Shown here one piece after another: positions 32,394 through 43,093 of a stretch of 64,000 nt of DNA. Made by a program: the position numbers and the translations under genes. The stretch is from contig JAYESD010000003.1 in the NCBI GenBank assembly GCA_036927565.1, positions 101,603,591 through 101,667,590 on the forward strand, written 5' to 3'. Each line of letters starts with the position of its first letter. Position 1 is the first letter of the stretch. Under the pieces are notes generated by a model. It worked only from the letters and a program-made list of their open reading frames with translations, searched no databases and was not told where the DNA came from. This DNA is from Tuctoria greenei (Eukaryota; Streptophyta; Magnoliopsida; Poales; Poaceae).

Positions 32394-33887
32394 TGAAAGG
32401 AATGAAGAAGTTGTTTGGGAAGAGGAAGGAGGCTGCAGGCTCAAGCCATGGTGGAGACTCAGGTGCACGTCCTCTTCTGTTGCTACACCAAGTGCATGGA
32501 GGAGGAGTGTATGTGAGGACACTCCAATGGGTGAGAGGTGCAACCCGCACCAACTCCTCCACGACAATGACCTCGACATACAAAGTGAAGTTGAAGATCA
32601 AGCACGCAAGCTCCTCCAAGATCATGAGTTTTCTCATATGAAAGCTTATGATCCAGTCTTGATCTCCAAAATAGGTATGGATTCCGAATTCTTTTCCATT
32701 TGGTGTGCGCCAGGATGGGAAAACATTGCTCACATAGAAGAGAGAGGTTCATGCCTTCTCTCCTTACAATTCCTCTGCACACTCAAAATAGGATTTGATG
32801 GTATTTCTTTTAGATTATTTCAAAAAGAATACAACATCCTATGGAAAGAATTATGTGAAGTCCTAGCCTTCCATAAACATTGTTTGCCAGATTTAGACAC
32901 ATTGCCTAAGTTTACAAACATAGTTTTTGGCAAGAATTAACTAGTGAGGTCAGATGTAGTGCACCTAGGAATAGCCACTTACAAAACCCTACTATACGTC
33001 TCATGCATAGATGGGTGGCTATGACTATGTTCCCTAGAAGAGATGTAAGGGTAGTGCTTGAATATGAGCTGAAAATATTATTTGCCATGATTAAAAACAT
33101 AAAAGTTGCTCCAGTTATTGCCATGATGCTACCATGGTTAGATTATATTCCAAGAACATGGCCAATTGAATTCACTTCATTGATTACCCGTATTGCTACT
33201 AGGGTAGGAGCACTAGAATATTCTTCATTTGAGAATATTGAAAATGAAAGGGAATTAATTAATGAAGACTATTTAGTGAAGGTACATACCCTTAAGCATG
33301 ATTATGATGGCTCTTTGATGTTTTATTATACCGGCTTTGTCAATGAAATTCGGTTGCCTAACTTGAATTTTCATTTGTACAAATGTCGAAGGCTAACCAT
33401 TGACCTTCTTCCCATCGATGAAGCACGAAGAAGTAATGTCTCTGGCAGGTTAACTAGAAGCCGTGCAAGGAGAGCAGCCGTTCCTCCGACAACCTCCACG
33501 GTCCATGAGTACGAAGAGGAAGAGGACCCAATGGGTGATGCACCCAAATGGACTCAGCCTCCATCGTATGAGACCGAAGGTCCGTGTTGGCATGGATGGT
33601 CAGGTGCCATGTGGGAGCCACCCCAATCCACTTCAAGCTATAGCAGCTTGCCTCCAACGTCCATGAGAAGATGTCGTTCCTCTTCGGCTAAAAGTCATCG
33701 TGACTATAGCCAAGGAATGACAAATCTCACTAGATGTATAAAAGAGCTTGAAGTGAGAACGGGTGACATCTACAACACTCTCCAAGAGCATGTCCAAGGT
33801 ACCCAATACTGGCAACAACACATGGACGCTCAATTCACCAACTTCAACTCCACGCTACAACAACAACAAGCCGATCTCGCAGCATAG
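32394..33887 (+). pseudogene. Athila-type extra ORF (ORF downstream of pol), broken
   Basis: It starts MKGMKKLFGKRKEA at 32394. A frameshift near 32500 leads to HMKAYDPVLISKIGM, APGWENIAHIEERGSCLLS, LQFLCTLKIGFDGISFRLFQ and WKELCEVLAFH, a pattern common in grass Athila-group extra ORFs. A TAA at 32938-32940 separates the second half (33003-33887: VLEYELKILFAMI, MLPWLDYIPRTW), which ends in an acidic linker, Ser-rich text and a Gln-rich coiled coil (TLQQQQADLAA). It is encoded in the sense direction before the 3' LTR, where Athila elements carry an env-like or unknown ORF. I see no clear membrane span. Function is unknown. Confidence 0.7.
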
Positions 33888-34722
33888 TTCCGTCATCAAG
33901 AGTTCAACCCTCATCAGGGTGGTGAGTGAAGAACAAGCTTGGGGGAGGACGTCCACTTGAGGTAAATTGTATCAACCCCTTTGCATATTTATTTTCCATT
34001 CACCCATAATCCACCTTGCATATAAAAAAAGAAAAAAATATAAATAATAAGTAGAGTAGATTTGTTTTCAAATAAAATAAAAGATGTGCGATAAGAATTA
34101 CTTAGAGTTCACATAGATGAAATGATGAATAGTTGCCCTGCTTTAATTTTCCTAAGTCTCTAGTTTACAACTTGCTACTCTCCCAGATATTGCTCTCATT
34201 GGCTAAAATTTCTTTTTGCCTTGATTTGGAAATTGTGGGTAGCACAAGCTTATCCATTCTAAGTTGTTATGAGATATGATATATTGATAGGGCTACTATT
34301 CCTAGTTTGAAAGTAAAACTTAGATTTCCGGAGAAGATTCTAAAAAGATTTGAGTTGCTCTCATTTGGCTGGAAATACCTACCAAAGCCATATGATATAT
34401 TACATTGATAGACCTTATGCATATGCTATTTGTCTTCACATTGACCTTTGTCAAACTAGTGTATGTGAGATTTCATTCATTTCTTTTTGCATTCAAGACT
34501 TCACTTGCACATGCTATACTTCTACACTAAAAGTAAGCAAAATTCCATCATACCACCATTCAACAGTGAAAAGAGAAACTCCATACCATTCATGCTTAGT
34601 ACTCTCTCAAAAATTTCTTGCATAAAAAAGGGGAGTAGAAGACATGGCTACAAGAAAAAGAAAAAAGAAAATGCATGCTTACTTCAAAAGCATGAGAAAT
34701 AAAAAAGAGAAAAAAGAAAGAA
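33888..34722 (+). other. 3' non-coding part of Athila-type element
   Basis: No gene is seen. A PPT-like AAGCTTGGGGGAGG lies at about 33937, similar to the true PPT at 45503. The rest is AT-rich and ends in an A/G-rich stretch into which the copia element inserted at 34723. The continuation lies at 44917-45502. Confidence 0.6.
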
Positions 34723-36507
34723 TGTAGGATTGAAGAGCACGTGAAAAGCTACCAGGGGGTGAATGGTAGATTTAAAAAATCTTACGCAGCGGAAACAATT
34801 AAATCCCAACCCATTTGACAGAAAATGATCTGTTAAAGAAATCGTGTGTAAGACAAATCTAAACGTGTTTTATCGTGACAAAAGTGATAGATATCAGAGA
34901 GAATCAAGTCACAAAGACGAAACAGTAAGAATCACTCAAATCTGTCGAGAGAAACTCAAGTTACGATTGAAAGATCGAACTAAGGTTAATCTGTCCTACC
35001 CGAGAAAAACAGTTTTGGAACGCTGCAAAGAAACTCGTGTAGATCAGAGACCACAAATCCAATGATCGTGAAATTTTGATAGATGATATATAATCAAGTT
35101 GTGAAGACAACCCAAAAATAATCACATCAATGGGATCTTTAAAACTCGAGTTATGATAAAACCACCGAAGAAAGGTAGTGTTGTACAGAAAACGCGACAA
35201 CAAAAATGTCCGAACAAGCCAGACGAACAAGGCACAAAAGATCCTTTAAACTACAATTTTTATTCAATAGAGCACAAGAGGAACAGCCCAAAAGTCGTCT
35301 ACCATGAGCTCTGGCCTCCCTTGCTTATATAACCAGCCCTTAGGCCAACCCAATCCCAACTAGGACTGTAATCCTACTCAAATCACGAATCGAAACTTTC
35401 CATAACTATTTATGACTCTTCTATACGCAGATAGAAGCAATCTTAAGACTCCCAAACACCTTAGGAACGTATCACACATTCCTAAAAAATCTCAAATTCG
35501 TGACCCACACGAAATCCTATCATAATTAACTCAAATCTTTCCATATTTGAGTCAAACACGGCTCAGTCGTAGCTTGAGTCCATAACCTAGTCGGTTGAAC
35601 CTTTCCGACCAACTCTTTACGTCCTCATCTCTTCATCATGTCTCAGAACCATGTAGCCACGTCCATGCACTCCTTGCACACGTGCAATCATCTTCCATCG
35701 ACGTCCATGATACCTTCATATGCATTGTTCTTGATTCATACATGTTGCGCGACCTCCTGATCAACTCAACCACAATTCCTCCCGAACTTGGTTGTTGAAC
35801 CTCATCTTTTCCCTACGACTAGTTCAATGGATCCCAGCACCAGCCATGTCTTGAACTCAAGCAACACCTGCACATGAATAAACAACCAATACTTTCGAGC
35901 ACAAGTCCTCGACTTGACTCTCTTTAGTTCCGAAATACAACATCTTACATGAGCACCTCACATAAGCATGTTGCAAACCATAGCAAAATGATACCAACCT
36001 TAACCATCAAAACACACCAAAAACTTAGTTAAAGAATACTAAGCAACTTTTCCATAAGTGTAAAGCAAGTACGAATCATTGCAAGTTAAAAGCAGAACCA
36101 CTGCGATCAAGCTCCGAACCTTGCCAAAGCTAACCGGAGCTTGAGCCGGAGCTTACCAAAGCTAGTACAACCTAGCGCCGGATCTTGCCAAAGCTAGTTA
36201 GAACTAGTCAACCCAAAAGGCGGAGCTAGAAAAACATGTCGGAGCTTATCAACATAAGTCGGTCCTATCAAAACATATCGCAGCTTAACAACAACATGCC
36301 AGAGCTATCAAAGACATGCCAGAGCTAAAGACAAAGCTCAATGGAGCTAACCAAAAACATGTTAGACCTAGACAAAGAAAGTCGAACCTATTGTCGGACC
36401 TTGCAGAAGCTCGGAGTTAAGAGTCGGACCTTGCTAAAAAGATGTTATGGCAGCATTCAAAACTTTTACCATCAAAGCCAATGTATTCGGCACACATAGG
36501 TCTCACA
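34723..36507 (-). repeat. 3' LTR of Sirevirus-type element
   Basis: 1785 bp. On the minus strand it starts TGTGAGACC and ends CAATCCTACA. The part at 36110-36440 holds many CGGAGCT/CGGACCT-type short repeats spaced about 15-30 bp. A partner copy lies at 43094-44916. Confidence 0.9.
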
Positions 36508-37520
36508 ATCTCCCCCTTGATGAATGCATTGGAAACACCACTTAATATCCGAACATTGGCTTATTCACATTAAAAGTTCTGAAAACAATTTATCCCCCTT
36601 TGTAAAACAGAAATAAAATGAGAAAAAAATTCTCCCCCTGAGGAGAATCGTGCCAAAAACAATTGTGAATATGTGCAATGTGTAATCAATTTCCCCCCCT
36701 TGCATACATATCTTAAAAAATTCACATATTATCTCTCCCCCTTTGACAATGTATTCAGCAAGGTTTATAAGACAAATTTTAATTGTTATGACCATATTAT
36801 AACATATACATGTAAAACAAAGCTCATCCAAGTCATACTATCAAGTAACTTACACTATCACATCAATGAAATACATAAAGTAGTGTAAGCCATGCTAGAG
36901 ATCAAATGTAATTTCCAATTTAGCAAGTCATGATCTCACAAACTTAACTATTTCAAAACCTGAAAGCATGACACTTGTTGCTGCATTTTTTATTTTTCAA
37001 AGCACAAATTTAGATCATATGATATTTGCAAGAGATTATATGTGCATATGCCTTATTCTAACCAACCAAGCCAAGCCTATGTCATTTGACAATCAGAAGC
37101 TTAAGGACATGGTTTTAGTCATACACAACTTCTTCCATGTTCATATCTAAGTGCAATGATAAGCTATCTCAAAAGAAGAAGTGCGATGCATGCATATTCT
37201 CTTTATATTTTCTCAATTTATATTTGTTCATAAAAACTCAACATGTGAGTTGATTACTTGATTAATTCTTTATGATTAAAAGCACTTGTGAGCATGCAAC
37301 AAGTTCAAAACAGCAAGAAAATTTGACCATGACCAGATTTAGTGTCAGTAATTATTCCAATTACTATACACGCCAAAAACTACTAAATGTATAACAAGAG
37401 TAATGTAGTAAGAACTTTCAACATGTAAAAGGAATCACAAAGTCATATATGTATGAAATACTATGCTCATATTATTTTAATTTCAGATTCACACATAGAC
37501 TTCTCAAGTTTCAAAACTCC
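36508..37520 (-). other. Multiple polypurine tracts before the 3' LTR
   Basis: On the minus strand the true PPT candidate AAGGGGGAGA adjoins the LTR (36508-36520). Further purine tracts of the GGGGGA type occur near 36592, 36632, 36691, 36737 and 37520. Repeated PPT-like tracts between pol and the 3' LTR are a known trait of Sireviruses. The remaining sequence is AT-rich with no convincing env-like ORF. Confidence 0.65.
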
Positions 37521-37523
37521 CCC

Positions 37524-38950
37524 TCAATTTAAGCCATGAGGATGCATAACCCCTATTTCACTACAAATGAAACAAAAACGAGTGAAATCCAAAGGTTTTG
37601 TAAAAATGTCAGCCAATTGTTGTTCGATATCTACATGGTGAAGCACAATGTTTCCTTTTTCATCATTATCAAAGAGAAAGTGATACCTAATGTCAATGTG
37701 CTTAGTTCTAGAATGTTGCACGGGGTTTTTAGCAATGCAAATGGCACTAGTGTTATCAGAAAACAGTGGAACACTATCTAGATCAACCCCATAGTCCTTA
37801 AGTGTTTGAACAATCCAAAGAATTTGTGAGCAAGCACTAGCAGCAGCTACATATTCAGATTCGACTGTGGATTGTGCAACTGAATTTTGTTTTCTTGACA
37901 TATTCAGATTCGGCTGTGGATTGTGCAACTGAATTTTGTTTTCAAGAGGACCAAGCAACTAGTGAATTACCAAGAAAATGACAAGCACTAGAAGTACTTT
38001 TCCTAACAATCCTACAACCCTTAAAATCAGCATCGGAAAAAGCTTTCAAAGTAACGGTTGAGGAAGAAGGAAGAAAAATGTCAAATTCTTGATTTCCATG
38101 TAAGTACCCGTGAATCCTTTTGAGGGCTTGATGATGTGAAGTACGTGGGGAGGCTTGAAACCGTGCACAAAGACATACATTGAATTGTATGTCCGTCATG
38201 ATGCCGTGAGGTACAAAAGTGATCCGATCATGCTTCTATATTATTTTTGACCCACAGGTTCACCATCTTCATCAAGTTCAAGTGTTGTTGCTGTTCCCAT
38301 TGCTGTCCAAAGATGCTTGCTTTTGTCCATGTTGAAGTGCCCTAGGATGTCTTTTGTATACTTCTTTTGATACACAAAGGTACCCTCCTTGGTTTGCTTG
38401 ATTTGCAACCCCAAAAGGTATGTGAGTTCTCCCATCATACTCATGTCAAATTCTGAGCTCATCATAGCTGAAAACTTGGACGCAAGATCATGAGAATCAC
38501 AACCAAAGATAATATCATCCACATACACTTGAACGAATAATGAGTCATTGCCATGCTTAAGCACAAAAAGAGTTTTATCAACCTTGCCCATGGTAAACCC
38601 CTTTTCAAGTAAGAATGTTTTTAACCTATCATACCATGCTCTAGGGGCTTGTTTGAGATTGTACAAGGCTTTGGCAGTTTGTAAATATGATTAGGAAAAT
38701 CTAGATTTTCAAAACCCGGTGGTTGTTTGACATAAACCTCCTCATCTATGTAGCCATTAATAAAAGCACTTTTAACATCCATTTGATAAAGCTTAAAACC
38801 TTTAGATGCAGCAAAAGCTAACAAAATTCTTATGGCTTCTAATCTAGCAACAAGAGCAAAAGTTTCATCAAAATCTAGACCTTCAACTTGAGTGAAACCT
38901 TAATCAACCAACCTAGCCTTATTCCTAACCACAACCCCATCCTCACTTTG
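37524..38950 (-). pseudogene. Copia reverse transcriptase and RNase H, broken
   Basis: The RT begins near 38940 (VRNKARLV, GLDFDETFA) and has FKLYQMDVKSAFINGYIDEEVYVKQPPGFE, with the first catalytic Asp. After a frameshift near 38650 come YNLKQAPRAWYDRL and VYVDDIIFG, the YVDD active site at about 38530. RNase H follows (FSDADFKGC, SVAQSTVESEYVAA, NTSAICIAKNPVQHSRTKHIDIRYHF, QLADIFTKPLD), ending in a stop at 37524. A 49-bp tandem duplication at 37851-37943 shifts the RNase H frame. RT copies element RNA to DNA and RNase H removes the RNA. This copy cannot make either enzyme intact. Confidence 0.85.
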
Positions 38951-39373
38951 TTTATTTCTTAAACACCCATTTAGTTCCAATTAAAGTGTGACCTTGAGGT
39001 GGAGGTACAAGTTTCCAAACATTATTTCTTTCAAAATTTTCTAACTCTTCTTGCATGGCAATAATCCAAGATTCATTAGTGAGTGCGTGTGATATATCTT
39101 TGGGTTCAAAAGAGGCAACAAAAGCAGAATGAGCATGAGAGTTTGGATCGCAAAACCTAGATCGTGTCACTCGTTCGTGCAAGCTTCCAATAATTTGTTG
39201 TGGAGGATGAATTTTGAGAACCCGGAGGGGAGTGGACACTTCACAAGCTTCTTCTTCTTCATGTTCATCACAAATCGATGAGCTTGTGACTTGAGGAGGA
39301 TATGGACTAGCAATGGTGGTCATCGGCGCTGGCTGTGAATCAAAATCAGGAGCTGAAACAATGTCACTAGCTG
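38951..39373 (-). pseudogene. Copia integrase-RT linker
   Basis: An open frame (39398-38952) is displaced by a frameshift from the integrase. It begins with an acidic low-complexity linker and ends in the start of the RT domain: SFEPKDISHALTNESWIIAMQEELENFERN followed by TLIGTKWVFK is the classic copia RT entry motif. A TAA then interrupts before the main RT body. Confidence 0.8.
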
Positions 39374-40735
39374 CTAAATTTTCGGGTAGCAGCCCCACTT
39401 CTTACTCATCTTTGACGAAAATGCTCCCCCCTGCAGATATGGATCCAGACCTCCAATGTTTGAGCTAGTACCTAGGCTAGCTTCATCGAAAGACACCTCA
39501 CAAGTCTCTACAATTTTGTTAGTGTCAAGTAAAAGCACACGGTTGCATCTAGTATGAGATGGATGACCAAGAAACATGCCATCAACAGATATAGGTTCAA
39601 ATTTATCAAGATTACCATGTTTCTTAACAAAGCATTTGCAACCAAAAACCCGAAAGTGTGTAACACTTGGCCTATGTCCAAACCGGAGCTCATATGGTGT
39701 TTTACATAGCTTAGCGGGCAAGAAAACACGATTTGAGACATAACAAGTAGTTGCAATCGCATCAGCCCAAAATTTCCTAGGAGTTTGATATTCATCAAGC
39801 ATAGTCCTAGCCATCTCAACTAAGGTTCTGTTCTTTCTTTCTACAACACCGTTTTGTTGAGGTACATATGGTGAAGAAAATTGATGATCTATTCCATTTT
39901 CAGCATAAAAGTGATCAAAAGGTTGATTTTTAAATTCGGTTCCGTTATCACTTCTAATTGCTTTTAAAGATCTTGGGTGATCAATTGATAATCTAAGAAA
40001 TAAAGTTCTAAAGTGACTAAAAGCTTCATTCTTCGATGTCATAAAATAAACCCAAGAGTATCTAGAATAATCATCAACAATCATAAGAACATACCATTTA
40101 CCTCCGAAGGATTGAAGACGTGAAGGTCCTACAGTGTCAAGGTGCAAAAGTTAACCCGGTTCAGTTGTCATGATAATTGTGAGAGGAGTATGTGAACCTG
40201 CAACCATCTTAGCATGTCTAAAAGAAGAGCACACACTTTCTTTGTCCCCTTTAGGCTTAGGCAGCCCACGTATGCGATCAAGAGCACTAACATGCGTGAG
40301 ATGATCAAAGCCTACATGACAAAGTCTACGATGCCAAAAATATAAATCTTTGGAATCATTAGCAACTAGAAACCTATGCTTAGAGGAAGACATGTTAAAA
40401 ACTCTTCCAAACCGAGACATGTTAAAAATAAGCTCACTATTTGAATTTACAACTTTGCAGAAATTTTTAGTGAAAATTGTTTCCAATTTTTCATCTAGCA
40501 GTTGTGAAACAGAAAGCAAGTTGTATTTCAAATTTTTAACAAGTGCCACATCCTTCAAAGTGTAGTGATCATTTACTCTAACCGAACCCTTAGCAATTAT
40601 AGGAGTTGAAGAATTATCAAGAAAAGTAACATTCTCTACACGTGACACAAAAGAGAGGGAGAAGAATCATTCTTTGTTACCGGTCATGTGGCGTGAGCAA
40701 CCTGAATTCACAATCTAGTTCTCCTTCCTCAAGCG
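39374..40735 (-). pseudogene. Copia protease and integrase, broken
   Basis: The protease motif at about 40715-40670 reads VNSGCSRHMTG. The catalytic Asp is Asn (40706-40708), and in-frame stops lie just before (40715-40717) and just after the motif. The next open stretch (40648-40151) has LKNVA-like LKDVALVKNLKYNLLSVSQL and the GAG-pre-integrase zinc region (FWHRRLCHVGFDHL), whose CxxC is damaged. The integrase core (40147-39374) keeps HLDTVGP, IRSDNGTEF and NGVVERKNRT, so the DDE residues are present. KTPYELRFGHRPSV and FGCKCFV mark the C-terminal part. Stops and shifts separate it from RT. Confidence 0.85.
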
Positions 40736-41075
40736 TGTAACCTACATAGAAGCACAATACGTTGATAACTCAATACTGGGTTTAGTCAAAAGGCATTTAG
40801 GAATCTAGTACTGAGTCACACGACGTCCAGCAGGAATAACACGCGAAAGCTGAGACAAAACAGCAGGTTTATGAGCCAAAGCTTGAGGATTTTTGTACCC
40901 AACTACTTACCTACGAGGTGTTACACGTGTAGCACAAAAAAACAGTAGGTTTGGGAGCAAACTTTGCATGTTTTCGACTCATTATAGCAGATTGCATGTT
41001 CCTATCACTCGGTTTAGCAAGTGCAGCAAATTTTCCATGAAAGTTATGAGATCTAGCAATCATTCTTTCCTTTTT

Positions 41076-42065
41076 CTATTGTTTAGCTAGTCTATAACAA
41101 AAATCTATGACATGACCATCTCTACCACAGTATATACAATGAAATTTAACTTTGAGTTCATGTCTATATGAGCAAGCAACATTTTTATTTGAAACCAAAT
41201 GAGACAATACTCCTGCAGATTTGAAAACCACTTCTTTTTGTTTAGAAACTGTTTGAATCAAACCACTTCCTAATGACTTTACAATTTTAGGTGGATGTGC
41301 CTTAGCATGAGCATGAGAATAAAAACCTAAACCGGTTTTATCATTCCAAGAACTGGAAGAATTCAGCAGTAAGTTTAGATTCTTATTCCCATTACAAAAC
41401 CAATATAATGTCCTATGCATGTCATCAAGTTTATTGGGTAGATCCAAGCAATTTTCACATGATGTTTTTCCTTTTAATTTGCAATTGAAACAATATTTAA
41501 CTTTATGAGAATGTAAAACATTGTTCAATATAGAAATTTCATTCATAGCATCTTGTAGTTTCTTATCAAGATCATCACAAGTAGAACAATGCAAATCAAT
41601 TGTAGAACAGCTAGCATCTTTCAAGTTTTTATCATTTAGTGCAGCAACCTCTCTGTTCTTTTCAATTTCTAACTCAAGTTTATCAAGTGTGGAGGTGTGC
41701 GCACTTCTTAATGAGGACAATTGTTCATATATTAAATCACATGAGGGACATGCATCATCACTAGGAATCAAAGTTTTTAAACGATTGATTTCAGATTCTA
41801 GTGATTCAATTTTAGCAGCACTATCCCTAAGCTTTTTGTCCTTTTTCTTAACTATAATAGTGGCACGAGAAATAGCATCACCCATTTCTTCGCAAGTAGG
41901 ACATACCTCTTCATTGTCGTTGTTGTGTTCAACTTCCTCCATACTTGATCTTGACTTACTCGCCATGAAGCACAAGTTTGCCAAATCATCTTCATCTTCG
42001 TCACTTCCAACGTCCACATCGCTTGAGCCAAGTTCATGAAGTGCGGAGATAAAACTTCTCACCAA
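41076..42065 (-). pseudogene. Sirevirus gag C-terminal extension
   Basis: A 329-residue open frame lies downstream of the gag core and out of phase with it. It begins with an acidic segment (DVDVGSDEDEDDLA), continues with a long heptad-rich coiled coil (KKDKKLRDSAAKIESLESEINRLK), several CxxC pairs (CPTC, CPSC, CSTC, CFNC) and ends in a second CCHC knuckle, CIYCGRDGHVIDFC. A long coiled-coil gag extension of this kind is typical of Sireviruses. It probably served assembly or host interaction. The frame itself has no internal stop. Confidence 0.75.
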
Positions 42066-42155
42066 TTTACACCATGTAAAACCCTTCTTTTCCTTCTTAT
42101 CTTTTGCAGAGGAGTGCTTCGTCCTTGTTTGCTTTTCATCCCGGGAAGTAGGACC

Positions 42156-43031
42156 TTAAAGGTTGGGGCAATCTGAACGAAAATGTCCTGTCTTACCAGA
42201 TTTGAAACATCGTTGAGGTCCGGAGCTTCCTCTCCTTCTAGTTCTCACATTTTGCAATGCTTTTGAGAACCTAGTAGAGAGAAGTACTAGCTCCTCCTCT
42301 AGAAACTCCTCAATCCGTTCAAGGGTTAGAGAGGACAACAAAGCAAGTGTACCACAAGATGAAGATTGACCGGAGCTAGGCATGTCACGTTGAGAAACAA
42401 AAACAATAGACTTGTTGGGGTTCTTACGTGATATTATGTCAATTTCATGAGTTTTTAACTTGGAATATAGCACATCTAAAGTAAGTGTACTCATGACAGT
42501 AGATTCACGAATAGATGTGACTTTCATCTCCCAAATTGACATATCTAATGCACTTAACAATTGCCTAGCATTTTTAGTATCTGAAATATTAACACTGACA
42601 CTACGCAAGTTGGTGAGAATTTTATTAAAGCGAGCAAAAAGGTCATCAATAAACTCACCAGGTTGCATCTCAAAGCGCATGTATTCTTTCTTGAACATGT
42701 CTTGCCTTACCTCCTTGATCGTGTTGGATCCTTCGTGGTAGTCACAAAGTGCTTTCCACACATCGTATGCAGATCGGAGGTGTGCAACACGGTCGAAGTC
42801 GCTTTGAGTTAATCCTTGTATGATCAAGTTTCGAGCCTTGTTGTTGTTGTTGTTGTTGACATCTCTTAGATTTGTAGCTGTAACTTGATCGTTTGACGGC
42901 ACTTCGTAAGGCTTGTATACCTTCTCCCATATTGCGAAGCCTTGAGCCTGGATGAAGGCTTCCATACGTGCCTTCCAAACCTGAAAATCAATACCACTAA
43001 TCGCACATGTTTTGGCGGAGTATTTCTCCAT
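42156..43031 (-). pseudogene. Copia gag core
   Basis: It starts MEKYSAKTCAISGIDFQVWK at 43031, just inside the primer site. It contains an asparagine run from a CAA/GTT microsatellite (NNNNNN near 42840), the UBN2-type gag helices (YDVWKALCDYHEG, FKKEYMRFEMQPGEFIDDLFARF, LSALDMSIW) and a zinc knuckle CFKSGKTGHFRSDC near 42190, in which the second Cys is Ser. Gag forms the particle that holds element RNA. The open frame is long, but the altered knuckle suggests loss of RNA binding, and the C-terminal extension is out of frame. Confidence 0.85.
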
Positions 43032-43078
43032 GATGATTAGTCAAAAACACATTCAAATCACAAAGATTAGAGTAACGT

Positions 43079-43091
43079 GGCTCTGATACCA
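43079..43091 (-). other. Primer-binding site (initiator Met tRNA)
   Basis: The minus strand reads TGGTATCAGAGCC two bases after the 5' LTR, the standard copia primer site complementary to the 3' end of initiator-Met tRNA. Confidence 0.9.
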
Positions 43092-43093
43092 AT

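Noticed and set aside
33003..33887. A host gene encoding an acidic and Gln-rich protein
   Set aside because: It lies inside the Athila-type element in the sense direction between gag-protease and the PPT, and its first half matches the usual extra ORF of that group.
41521..42039. Plus-strand Ser-rich frame
   Set aside because: It is the complement of the Sirevirus gag coiled-coil extension on the minus strand.
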